Shown one piece after another: positions 1-8,119 of a stretch of 22,519 nucleotides of DNA. The notes beneath the pieces were generated by a model. That model saw only the letters and a program-made list of their open reading frames with translations, ran no database searches and was not told the origin of the DNA. The stretch is from Micavibrio sp. UBA5572. GTDB lineage: Bacteria; Pseudomonadota; Alphaproteobacteria; Micavibrionales; Micavibrionaceae. The stretch lies in contig DIMG01000004.1 of assembly GCA_002425415.1 (NCBI GenBank), positions 1-22,519 on the forward strand, written 5' to 3'. A program made the translations under genes and the position numbers. Every line of letters starts with the position of its first letter. Positions within the stretch are counted from its first letter, which is position 1.

Positions 1-47
1 CTCCTTTATAGGGGGCGGGTCACTGCGTTTTCACATCAGACAAGCTT

Positions 48-2288
48 TTGCTGGTGATGCGTCCATATCAAATTGCGGCGGCAGAACGGATTATGAACCG
101 CATTGCTATGTCCACCAACCATAAACAATTGGGTACAATTGATGCTGGTGGTTATATCTGGCACACCACAGGGAGCGGTAAAACCCTAACCAGCTTTAAA
201 GCTGCTCAGCTTGCCACCCATATGGATGGCATTGATAAGGTTTTGTTTGTGGTTGACCGCAAAGACCTTGATTATCAAACTATGAAGGAATATGACAAAT
301 TCCAAAAAGGTGCGGCTAACTCTAACACCAGTACAAAAATCCTAACCAAACAGCTTAGCGATCCAAACGCTAAGATTATTATCACGACCATTCAAAAGCT
401 GGCTAAATTTATTTCTGCCAATAAAGGGCACACTGTTTTTGACGGCCATATTGTTTTGATTTTTGATGAGTGTCATCGCTCTCAATTTGGTGAAATGCAT
501 ACTGCCATCACAAAGGCTTTTAAAAAATATCATATCTTTGGGTTTACCGGCACACCAATTTTTGCTGCAAACTCTTCATCAGGTGGTAATCCGCATCTTA
601 AAACAACAGAGCAGGCCTTTGGGCAAAAGCTTCATGCGTACACTATTGTTGATGCCATTAACGATGAGAACGTCTTGCCATTCAGGATTGATTACATCAA
701 TACCATCAAAATCAAAGACAACATTAAGGACAAAAAAGTTCGCGCGATTGACATTGAAAAGGCCGCGAATGATCCAAAGCGCATAGCGAACATTACAGAC
801 TACATTCTTGAGCATTTCGAGCAAAAGACAAGGCGTGATGGTGGTTTTTATTCCTTCCAGAAACTAACCAATATTGCGGAAGTTGTTGCGGACAAAGAAA
901 AAGACGCAAACAAAAAGATCAAAGAAATCCGAAACCAAGTTCGCCTGAACGGGTTTAATTCAATCTTTGCCGTCAGCTCGATTGAGGTTGCCAAGAAATA
1001 TTATAACGAATTTAAATCACGCGATTCAGGCCTGAAAATAGCAACCATATTCAGCTTTGGCGCAAACGAAGAAGAAAATGAAGATGGCATCCTGCCGGAT
1101 GAAGATTTCGACACCAGCGGATTAGACAAGACATCTCGTGACTTCCTGGATATCGCGATAGATGATTATAACAAGCATTTCAGCACAAGCTATGACACCA
1201 GCGCCGACAAGTTTGAGAACTATTACAAAGATCTTTCTCAGCGCATGAAAAACCGTGAGATTGATTTACTGATTGTCGTGAACATGTTCCTGACAGGCTT
1301 TGATGCAACGACGCTCAACACGTTATGGGTTGATAAGAACTTACGCCACCATGGCCTACTTCAGGCATTTTCGCGAACAAACCGCATCTTGAACTCAGTT
1401 AAAACTTTTGGAAATATCATCTGTTTCCGTGATTTAGAACAAGCCACAAATGATGCTCTTTCGATTTTTGGCAATAAAGAAGCGGGCGGCATTGTTCTGC
1501 TGAAATCTTTCAAAGAATATTACAACGGCTGGGAAAAAGACGGTAAACCCCAGCGGGGATACGTTGATTTAATAGCCGATCTTCAAGAACGTTTTCCTCT
1601 GCCTGTATTTATAGAAGGCGAACAGTCTGAAAAGGATTTCATTAAGTTATGGGGAACAATCCTGCGCCTTCGTAATATACTAACTTCTTTCGATGAATTT
1701 TCTAGAAATGAAATATTATCCGAGCGCGATTTTCAGGATTATCAAAGCGCTTACCTTGACCTGTACGATAAGCACCGCAGACAAAGTGATGGTGATAAAG
1801 AAAGCATCAATGATGATATTGAGTTTGAAATTGAGCTTGTAAAGCAAGTCACGATCAACATCGATTATATTCTCCAGCTGGTGGCCAAATATCATAAATC
1901 TCACATGAAAGATAAAGAGATCCTGACGGCTATTGATAAGGCGATGAATTCAAGCATTGAATTACGGAGCAAAAAGGAACTGATTGAAAGGTTCATAAAC
2001 ACATTGAACGTTCATAGTGACGTTGATAAAGACTGGCGTGCTTTCACGGATAGAAATAAAGCAGAAGATCTTGAAAAGATTATTGAGGAAGAAAATCTAA
2101 AGCCGGAGGAAGCCAGAAAGTTTGTTGCAAATGCATTCCGAGACGGTGAGCTGAAATCTACAGGAACAGGATTTGCGAGTATTTTACCTGCTGTTTCTAT
2201 GTTCGACAAAGATAACACTCTTGCCAAGAAAAAAACAGTTGTCCTGGATAGGTTGAGATCATTCTTTGAAAAATATTTAGGTGTCTAG
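48..2288 (+). CDS. hsdR: Type I restriction enzyme R subunit (HsdR), motor and C-terminal part; 5' end missing or disrupted
   Basis: This is the SF2 DNA-translocase part of a type I restriction endonuclease, which pumps DNA using ATP. Visible motifs are the RPYQ Q-motif region (residues 5-8), Walker A TGSGKT (41-46), the DECHR box (140-144), FTGTP (166-170), TGFDA (416-420) and a QAFSRTNR motif VI near 440. The remaining 300 residues look like the helical C-terminal region that contacts the methyltransferase. Full HsdR proteins are about 1000 aa or more with an N-terminal PD-(D/E)XK nuclease; here 746 aa are open and no nuclease is seen. The only start is a TTG at 48 without a Shine-Dalgarno, and HsdR-like sequence seems to continue upstream of it to an in-frame TAG at 9-11. 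I therefore think the gene begins outside the window and is frameshifted, interrupted or mis-assembled near position 11. It is followed after 14 nt by the OLD gene. Confidence 0.85.
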   Translation: MLVMRPYQIAAAERIMNRIAMSTNHKQLGTIDAGGYIWHTTGSGKTLTSFKAAQLATHMDGIDKVLFVVDRKDLDYQTMKEYDKFQKGAANSNTSTKILTKQLSDPNAKIIITTIQKLAKFISANKGHTVFDGHIVLIFDECHRSQFGEMHTAITKAFKKYHIFGFTGTPIFAANSSSGGNPHLKTTEQAFGQKLHAYTIVDAINDENVLPFRIDYINTIKIKDNIKDKKVRAIDIEKAANDPKRIANITDYILEHFEQKTRRDGGFYSFQKLTNIAEVVADKEKDANKKIKEIRNQVRLNGFNSIFAVSSIEVAKKYYNEFKSRDSGLKIATIFSFGANEEENEDGILPDEDFDTSGLDKTSRDFLDIAIDDYNKHFSTSYDTSADKFENYYKDLSQRMKNREIDLLIVVNMFLTGFDATTLNTLWVDKNLRHHGLLQAFSRTNRILNSVKTFGNIICFRDLEQATNDALSIFGNKEAGGIVLLKSFKEYYNGWEKDGKPQRGYVDLIADLQERFPLPVFIEGEQSEKDFIKLWGTILRLRNILTSFDEFSRNEILSERDFQDYQSAYLDLYDKHRRQSDGDKESINDDIEFEIELVKQVTINIDYILQLVAKYHKSHMKDKEILTAIDKAMNSSIELRSKKELIERFINTLNVHSDVDKDWRAFTDRNKAEDLEKIIEEENLKPEEARKFVANAFRDGELKSTGTGFASILPAVSMFDKDNTLAKKKTVVLDRLRSFFEKYLGV

Positions 2289-2302
2289 GAGGAGATATAA
2301 TT

Positions 2303-4531
2303 ATGAAAATTAAATTCGTTGAAATTCAAAATTTTCGTAAATTAAAGTCTGTCAGGATCGACCTGTCTGATGATAAAACAATTTTTGTCGGTGCTAATAA
2401 TAGCGGAAAAACAACAGCCGTTGTAGCTCTAAGGAAATTCTTGATTGAACAAAAACATTTTGATGTTAACGACTTCACCATTACAAATTGGCGAAAAATA
2501 AACGCCATAGGAAAAATTTGGGAAGAAAAAGCTGATTCGACACATGAAATGATTGAATGGGAATCAATGCTTCCTGCCTTGGATATCTGGTTAGATGTTG
2601 ATAAAAGTGAAATTCATTACGTTCAACATCTCTTACCTACATTGGACTGGAACGGTGGATTACTAGGAGTAAGACTTCGGCTTGAGCCAACAAAACTGGA
2701 AGACATCAAAGCTGAATATGTAACTCTTCGCCAGCAATCTGGCGAAGTTCTTAAGGCCGCAAATAAGAATGTCCCCCTCTGGCCTACCACGATGAAAGAT
2801 TTTCTAGAGCGCGGGTTCAGCAGCAAATTCCGTGTTCGTTCATATATTCTTGACCCCGATAAGCTAAAAACTCCTAAAAATGGGGTTGCACAGCCTCAGC
2901 TTCTTGCTCCCAATATTGAAGCGAGCGAAGATAACCCATTCTCTGGTCTTATCCGCATTGATGAAATTAATGCCCAGAGAGGATTTTCTGATGCTGGAAA
3001 TAATGGGGACTCGTCCGATGACGGAGGCGCAGAACCTTCAAAACGAAGCGACAAGCGCAAACTTGGTGATCAGGTGCGATCTTATTTTGACAAGCACTTA
3101 AATCCCAGTGATATGCCAGAAGGAGCTGATATTGATGCCTTGGAAGCTCTCTATCATGCACAGAATACTTTTAATGGCAGACTTGAATCTTCCCTCGCTG
3201 CGCCTTTGAACGAAATTCAAGGGCTGGGTTATCCTGGCATCTCAGACCCCAAAGTTAAAATTTCCACCCTAATTAAGCTAACAGATGGACTGAATCATGC
3301 ATCCGCTTTCCAATATGAGATTGATCAAGAGGCACATCTTCCTGAGCAGTATAATGGATTAGGTTATCAAAACTTAATTTCTATGGTTTTTCGGTTAATG
3401 AGCTTTCGTGATGCATGGATGCAGGTAGGAAAAGTTGAAAAAAAGATGGCATCAAAACCTGACGCAAAAGGAATTCCGCCTCTTCATTTGGTGTTGATCG
3501 AGGAACCTGAAGCGCACCTGCATGTTCAAGTACAACAAGTCTTTATGCGTAAAGCATATGATATTTTAAGAAATCATAATGATTTGGGATCAAATACGAC
3601 ACATATCACACAGATGATCGTTTCTACGCATTCCAGCCATATTGCACACGAATGTGAATTCTCGTGCCTTCGATATTTCCGGCGAAAACCTGTCGAGACA
3701 AAAGGAGAAGCACCAACATCCACAGTCATCAATCTGTCAGAGGTCTTCGGGAAAAACGATGAAACTGCACGATTTGTGGCTCGCTATCTGAAAGCGGCGC
3801 ATTGCGACCTGTTCTTCGCAGATGCCGCAATTTTAATTGAGGGGGCGGCAGAAAGAATGCTTTTGCCTCATTTTATAAGGAAAAACTATCCAAATTTGGA
3901 TCATCGTTATTTAACCCTTTTAGAGGTCGGCGGTAGCCATGCTCATCGCTTCAAACCGCTGATTGAGCATTTGGGGTTAGCGACGCTTATTATCACCGAT
4001 ATTGATGTCAGATCTGGGCAAACAACAAGCAATCCCACACTTAAAGGATGGTTGCCGAAGAAGGAAAATAAGGATGACCTGCTAAAGGCTACCATGGATG
4101 ATAAGACCTTTGTAGACAAAGAGGCTAGCTTTTCTGTGCGCGTTGTGTATCAACTACCAGTCAATATCACGCTTGATACCTCGAAGGAGGCCACCTCTAT
4201 CACACCCAACACTTTTGAAGATGCCTTGCTATTCGCAAATATTGAAATCTTTAAAAATCTTGAGGGTGATGGACTGATCAAAAAATTTCGGACTGCCTTG
4301 GCAGAACAGAAAACTTCTCAAGATCTTAGCACTGCCATTCTTAAGGACTTAAAGACAGGAAACAAGGCAGAATTTGCTCTTGAGCTTCTTTTTCACAAAG
4401 ATCCGCAAGACTTCGCCGTCCCTTACTACATAGACGAAGGCCTAAAATGGCTGGAAGACCAAGTTACTAGGCATGAAGATAATGCTGCAAAAAACGACAA
4501 CAAAAAAGTTCTTGAAGAGGAAGCGGCATGA
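2303..4531 (+). CDS. OLD-family ATPase/TOPRIM endonuclease (class 2, GajA-like)
   Basis: This is a probable ATP-regulated nuclease of the overcoming-lysogenization-defect family. The N-terminal RecF/SMC-like ATPase has Walker A GANNSGKT (residues 30-37), a Walker B VLIEEPEAHLH (397-407) and a switch STHSSH (441-446). A TOPRIM domain follows, with the ExxxE pattern in LIEGAAE (E513, E517) and a later DID (D566, D568). The ATPase halves are separated by about 350 residues, with a charged low-complexity stretch near 235-255. At 742 aa it is clearly longer than Bacillus GajA, which is a little under 600 aa. A strong AGGAGG precedes the ATG. The stop overlaps the start of the UvrD-like helicase (ATGA), the arrangement expected for class 2 OLD/Gabija pairs. 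The role in phage defence is inferred from family and neighbours. A DNA-repair nuclease is the alternative. Confidence 0.85.
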   Translation: MKIKFVEIQNFRKLKSVRIDLSDDKTIFVGANNSGKTTAVVALRKFLIEQKHFDVNDFTITNWRKINAIGKIWEEKADSTHEMIEWESMLPALDIWLDVDKSEIHYVQHLLPTLDWNGGLLGVRLRLEPTKLEDIKAEYVTLRQQSGEVLKAANKNVPLWPTTMKDFLERGFSSKFRVRSYILDPDKLKTPKNGVAQPQLLAPNIEASEDNPFSGLIRIDEINAQRGFSDAGNNGDSSDDGGAEPSKRSDKRKLGDQVRSYFDKHLNPSDMPEGADIDALEALYHAQNTFNGRLESSLAAPLNEIQGLGYPGISDPKVKISTLIKLTDGLNHASAFQYEIDQEAHLPEQYNGLGYQNLISMVFRLMSFRDAWMQVGKVEKKMASKPDAKGIPPLHLVLIEEPEAHLHVQVQQVFMRKAYDILRNHNDLGSNTTHITQMIVSTHSSHIAHECEFSCLRYFRRKPVETKGEAPTSTVINLSEVFGKNDETARFVARYLKAAHCDLFFADAAILIEGAAERMLLPHFIRKNYPNLDHRYLTLLEVGGSHAHRFKPLIEHLGLATLIITDIDVRSGQTTSNPTLKGWLPKKENKDDLLKATMDDKTFVDKEASFSVRVVYQLPVNITLDTSKEATSITPNTFEDALLFANIEIFKNLEGDGLIKKFRTALAEQKTSQDLSTAILKDLKTGNKAEFALELLFHKDPQDFAVPYYIDEGLKWLEDQVTRHEDNAAKNDNKKVLEEEAA

Positions 4532-6441
4532 TGCAGCAAACTACCGATCTTTCCGCTGATCCAAATAATATTGATGCAGGCGTTGATACTGAAATTGCAA
4601 CTTGCTTAAACCTAGAAATGCCGCAGAGTTTCTTTTTATTTGCTGGGGCAGGATCTGGAAAAACTCGCTCCCTAGTAAATGCTCTGCAGCATATACGAAA
4701 GAATTACAACAGAAGTCTCCGTCTCCATGGACAACGTGTGGCTGTAATTACTTATACAAACAAGGCGTCCGATGAGATTAAACATCGTGTCGGATACGAT
4801 CCATTGATTGAGGTGTCGACAATACACAGTTTTGTGTGGTCCCTGATCCAAGGATTTAATAACGATATCAAATCTTGGCTCAAAGATGAGCTTAAAAAAG
4901 ACATCCTCGAATTAGAAGAAAAGGAACGGAAAGGTCGTGGTGGAAAGGCAAGTCAAGACCGTCAGCGGGATATCGCCAATAAGAAGAAACGTCTCGATAA
5001 TCTGGATACAATTTCGAAGTTTGTTTATAATCCCAATGGAGAAAACAAAGGAAAAGACTCTCTCAATCATAGTGAGGTTATCAAAATATCGGCTGCTTTT
5101 CTTTTAGAGAAAGAGACCATGCAGCGCCTCTTAATCAAGAAATTTCCTATCCTTTTGATTGATGAGAGCCAAGATACCAATAAGACTCTTATGGATGCAT
5201 TTCTATCTGTTCAGAATCAGCATTCTGAATTTATCCTTGGTCTCTTTGGCGACCTTATGCAAAGAATTTATGCTGATGGCAAAGAAGATCTTGGGCAAGA
5301 TCTTCCCTCAAACTGGGCAACGCCTAAAAAGAAAATGAATCATCGTTGCCCTAAACGCGTTATTACACTGATTAATAAATTGCGGGAAGACGGACAAGAG
5401 CAGCAGGCAAGAACAGATGCAGACGAAGGCGTAGTACGTTTGTTTATCTTTAATGGGAATACCACCGATAAAACGCAGGCCGAAATTGCTGTAGCACAAA
5501 GAATGGCAAAAATCTCGGAAGATGCCGACTGGAATACATCCACTGCTGTTAAAACTCTTATTCTTGAACACCACATGGCAGCAAAACGCATGGGTTTCTA
5601 TGACATGTATGAACCCCTCTATAGAGATCCGTTGCTGCGTATAGGTCTTTTAGATGGGACGTTAAGCGGTATAAAGTTATTTTCTGAACGCATTCTTCCC
5701 TTAATTGAATCTAGGGATGACAAATTTGCTGTAGCAGCTCTTGTTCGTAAGTATTCCCCTCTTGTAAGCAAACCGCTCCTACGTGCTTCTGGCGACAAGC
5801 AGGCAGAACAAATCCAGATAGCAAAAAAAGCTGTAGACAATCTTTTAGACGTTTTCTCTCAAGAGCAGCCCCCTAAATTTTTAGATGTGCTGAAAATTGT
5901 CGCCTCTACAGGTCTCTTTGAAATATCTGAAGGCTTACGCTCCATTGCCGACAGAACACCAGATGAGCAACAGCTAGCTGAAGAAGAAATTGCAAAAAGA
6001 CGTATATCTGGCGAAAAAGGTGAGGAAACGACTCTTGACTGCTGGGATGAATTTCTTTTGACTCCTTTTGAACAGATCAAGGCATATTCGGACTACATTG
6101 GCGAAAGAGCCAGCTTTGATACACATCAAGGTGTTAAAGGTCTAGAGTTTCCAAGAGTCATGGTCATTATTGATGATGAAGACTCAAGAGGTTTTTTATT
6201 TTCTTACGATAAATTAGTTGGTGTAAAAGAAAAAACAGCCACTGATATTAAAAATGAGCAAGAGCATAGAGACACAAGCATTACCCGCACCAAACGGCTT
6301 TTTTATGTCACTTGTTCCCGCGCCGAAAAAAGTTTGGCCATTGTGTATTATTCGGAAAATCCGAAACTTCTGAAAACAAACCTTGTTCAACAGGGATGGT
6401 TTGATGATAATGAAATAGAGCTCATTATTAGTCCAAATTAA
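4528..6441 (+). CDS. UvrD/Rep-type superfamily 1 DNA helicase (GajB-like)
   Basis: This 637-aa protein keeps the full SF1A motif series: Walker A AGAGSGKT (39-46), motif Ia VITYTNKA, Ib STIHSF, motif II DESQDT (212-217), motif III GDLMQRIY, motif IV HRCPKR (272-277), motif V HQGVKGLEF (533-541) and motif VI LFYVTCSRA (591-599). It should therefore be an active 3'-5' type ATPase/helicase. A charged helical insertion, about residues 115-180, sits between motifs Ib and II. Its start overlaps the OLD gene stop by 4 nt, so the two are translationally coupled and probably made in fixed ratio, as in Gabija where GajB works with the OLD nuclease. GajB is about 500 aa, so this is a longer relative. 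The TAA stop at 6439-6441 lies one nucleotide from the stop of the convergent endolysin gene, with no terminator between them. Confidence 0.88.
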   Translation: MMQQTTDLSADPNNIDAGVDTEIATCLNLEMPQSFFLFAGAGSGKTRSLVNALQHIRKNYNRSLRLHGQRVAVITYTNKASDEIKHRVGYDPLIEVSTIHSFVWSLIQGFNNDIKSWLKDELKKDILELEEKERKGRGGKASQDRQRDIANKKKRLDNLDTISKFVYNPNGENKGKDSLNHSEVIKISAAFLLEKETMQRLLIKKFPILLIDESQDTNKTLMDAFLSVQNQHSEFILGLFGDLMQRIYADGKEDLGQDLPSNWATPKKKMNHRCPKRVITLINKLREDGQEQQARTDADEGVVRLFIFNGNTTDKTQAEIAVAQRMAKISEDADWNTSTAVKTLILEHHMAAKRMGFYDMYEPLYRDPLLRIGLLDGTLSGIKLFSERILPLIESRDDKFAVAALVRKYSPLVSKPLLRASGDKQAEQIQIAKKAVDNLLDVFSQEQPPKFLDVLKIVASTGLFEISEGLRSIADRTPDEQQLAEEEIAKRRISGEKGEETTLDCWDEFLLTPFEQIKAYSDYIGERASFDTHQGVKGLEFPRVMVIIDDEDSRGFLFSYDKLVGVKEKTATDIKNEQEHRDTSITRTKRLFYVTCSRAEKSLAIVYYSENPKLLKTNLVQQGWFDDNEIELIISPN

Positions 6442-6442
6442 T

Positions 6443-6898
6443 CTATATAAGTAATTGTGTTTTAAAGCTTGAATAAAAACCAGCTTCAGCCTCCCTACGC
6501 CTGATAAGTCCTTTTAGCTTACGGCCACCCGCCCAGACCCAGCGCATGAATTGCTCTGGTACTTCGGCGTGTTCTTCACGGTTGATTTTACGGCGTAGTG
6601 TTGAGCGCTGGAGAGCCCCACCGCCAAGATTGTAAGTGAATGACACCAGCGCGTCGAACTGGCCGTCTGTCAGCGGTACACTAATCAGGCGCAAAACAGC
6701 CCGCTCGGCGATAACGGCATCTTGGCGTAACAACTCCTCGGCCTGCACTTCGTCAATGCCTGCAGAAAAATCCTCATATGGCTTGACTACATGGCCATAG
6801 CCGATAGTCGGGTAACCAGCGGGACAAAAATAAACGGTCCGAGAGAAGCCCTCGAACCGTTTGATCAGGTCAATTCCATTTTGCGTGATATGTCTCAT
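6443..6898 (-). CDS. Phage endolysin, GH24 lysozyme (muramidase)
   Basis: This is a T4-lysozyme-type muramidase that would cut the glycan strands of peptidoglycan at lysis. The N-terminal region RFEGF supplies the catalytic Glu (E16). The sequence YFCPAGYPTIGYGH gives C25 and T31, so the spacing E-9-C-6-T matches the T4 triad E11-D20-T26 with Cys in place of Asp. The later motif LVSFTYNLGGGAL is the conserved GH24 core. At 151 aa it has normal endolysin length and shows no signal peptide or SAR helix, so it should need a holin for export. Its ATG overlaps the stop of the 97-aa gene by 4 nt. It is the last gene of the phage late operon here. Confidence 0.93.
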   Translation of the reverse strand: MRHITQNGIDLIKRFEGFSRTVYFCPAGYPTIGYGHVVKPYEDFSAGIDEVQAEELLRQDAVIAERAVLRLISVPLTDGQFDALVSFTYNLGGGALQRSTLRRKINREEHAEVPEQFMRWVWAGGRKLKGLIRRREAEAGFYSSFKTQLLI

Positions 6899-7188
6899 TT
6901 TTCCAATGTTCCTATGATTTTGAGTTTCTTGCTGCCGTATTCAAATGCGCCCCACCATTGTTCCTGACCGTTGACGTTTCTGCGCTCCAGCGTCAGATTA
7001 AAACGGTCAATGCCACGCTGTTTTGATGTGGCGTAATCTTCCAGCGCATACCAAGATTTTCGTGCCAGTGTGGTGGCCATTTTCTTCACCGTGTATTCAA
7101 ACGCATCGAGCAGAGCCTCCAGCTCCGCATCGGTGCATTTATCATTTTGGATGTCTTCGATCATCGCCTTGTAAAATAGTTTGCTCAT
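6895..7188 (-). CDS. Hypothetical 97-aa protein of the lysis cassette
   Basis: I do not recognise this family. It is a small soluble-looking protein with an acidic, helical N-terminal half (about residues 1-45) and a basic, Trp-containing C-terminal half that looks like a short beta region (QEQWWGAFEYG). There is no membrane segment, signal peptide or cysteine pair typical of a spanin. The start has a good Shine-Dalgarno (AAGGAG, about 9 nt upstream). It overlaps the endolysin start by an ATGA, so the two are translationally coupled, which suggests a role tied to lysis or regulation of the endolysin. That role is inference only. Confidence 0.7.
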   Translation of the reverse strand: MSKLFYKAMIEDIQNDKCTDAELEALLDAFEYTVKKMATTLARKSWYALEDYATSKQRGIDRFNLTLERRNVNGQEQWWGAFEYGSKKLKIIGTLEK

Positions 7189-7311
7189 TTTGCTATCTCC
7201 TTGTTTTCAATTGCTTTTTACAATCACAGTAACGCTTCATTCCAAGCGCTTATCAAGTGAATATCGAGCCTCTTAAAACGATAAAGTCGTTTTAAGGCGC
7301 GAGACTATTTT
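7189..7311. other. Intergenic gap in lysis cassette with a perfect hairpin
   Basis: This 123-nt AT-rich gap separates the holin-like gene from the 97-aa/endolysin pair. It holds a perfect 9-bp inverted repeat CTTAAAACG/CGTTTTAAG (7272-7280 and 7288-7296) with a 7-nt loop. No U-tract follows on the - strand, so it is not a clean intrinsic terminator in the direction of the operon. Downstream of it on the - strand, TTGGAA and TGTAAA lie 17 nt apart upstream of the 97-aa gene. This is a weak promoter candidate that I would not call on its own. The hairpin could be an RNA-processing or regulatory site that separates holin from endolysin expression. Confidence 0.5.
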
Positions 7312-7791
7312 TCAAGGATTTGAGCGACCCGAAGGGCCGTGGTAACGAAATTTTGACAAGGCACGCTGACCAAACCAGAAGGACATAACAGCCGCAAATA
7401 ACGCCTGCGTTTCAGCGTCCCAAACGGCAATCAGTCCGTCGGTAATGCCGACACCCTGATCTAACAATTTGAACAAAGCAGCGGTTTTGACGGTGGCGAA
7501 CAGAATGAAGAATGCATAGGTGATAACCGGACGCACCGATGCCCGCAGAGCTTCTACCCATTTTACGCCGCTCGGTTGGCTGGCATGGCTGTAGAGGGCA
7601 TTGCTTTCGGCAATATCGGCCTGCACCTGTATTTCTTCAAGGCGTTGTGTGTGGCCTTGGCGTTGTGCCTCCATTTGCCGATCCAGTATGGCCAACTCAT
7701 GTTTGCGGTCGGAGTGGTCGCGCCAGAGTTTTAAGAAATCCGGAAACGCAGATGATAAAAAGCCCAGCAGGCTTCCAAGTAATGTCAGCAT
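7312..7791 (-). CDS. 3TM-type phage/GTA holin-like protein
   Basis: This 159-aa protein has a hydrophobic N-terminal segment (about residues 1-20), then a charged helical coiled-coil stretch (about 25-65). Two more hydrophobic segments follow, about 88-108 after the motif RASVRPVITY and about 130-146 ending in FWFGQRAL. The pattern, and the slr/RPVITY-type segment before the second membrane helix, match the three-membrane-segment holin family described for gene transfer agents and alphaproteobacterial prophages. It would make the membrane lesion that lets the signal-less endolysin reach the wall. An AAGGA precedes the ATG. It follows another small membrane protein and precedes the endolysin pair, as expected for a lysis cassette. 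The family call is from memory of the pattern. Confidence 0.7.
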   Translation of the reverse strand: MLTLLGSLLGFLSSAFPDFLKLWRDHSDRKHELAILDRQMEAQRQGHTQRLEEIQVQADIAESNALYSHASQPSGVKWVEALRASVRPVITYAFFILFATVKTAALFKLLDQGVGITDGLIAVWDAETQALFAAVMSFWFGQRALSKFRYHGPSGRSNP

Positions 7792-7822
7792 GATATTTTC
7801 CTTTCATGGTTTTTGGGTTGGG

Positions 7823-8086
7823 TTAATTGATTGGGGTACGCATCGCCTTCAGATCATCGCGAATATCGGTGATCTGGGTTTTGATGACAGCGATGTCTTG
7901 GCGCATTTCACCGACGACTTTGCGACCGGTAATATCGTTATTGACTTGGCTTTCGAGATTGTTGAGACGCTCGTTCACCGTGGCGATATGGGATGATATC
8001 CACGCCACGATTTTAACCAACGCTATTAACAGGCCGACGCTGTTGGCGAGCACGCCAAACAGCAGGCCCCATTCTGCAAGGGACAT
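7823..8086 (-). CDS. Small membrane-anchored coiled-coil protein, possible second holin or antiholin
   Basis: This 87-aa protein has one N-terminal membrane helix (about residues 5-30, LLFGVLANSVGLLIALVKIV) and then a long amphipathic coiled coil to the C-terminus, with the heptad-like run VNERLNNLESQVNN. It resembles the DUF2730-type small phage proteins found between tail-tip and lysis genes. A single-span protein next to a 3TM holin could be an antiholin, pinholin or tail-associated accessory. The sequence does not settle which. An AGGAG lies 10 nt upstream of the ATG. Confidence 0.6.
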   Translation of the reverse strand: MSLAEWGLLFGVLANSVGLLIALVKIVAWISSHIATVNERLNNLESQVNNDITGRKVVGEMRQDIAVIKTQITDIRDDLKAMRTPIN

Positions 8087-8119
8087 GATTTTTTACTCCT
8101 ATAGTTTTTGATTGTTGTT

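Noticed and set aside
7539..7996. + strand frames of 84 and 131 codons across the holin-like genes
   Set aside because: They are shadows of two - strand genes with clear membrane topology and ribosome binding sites.
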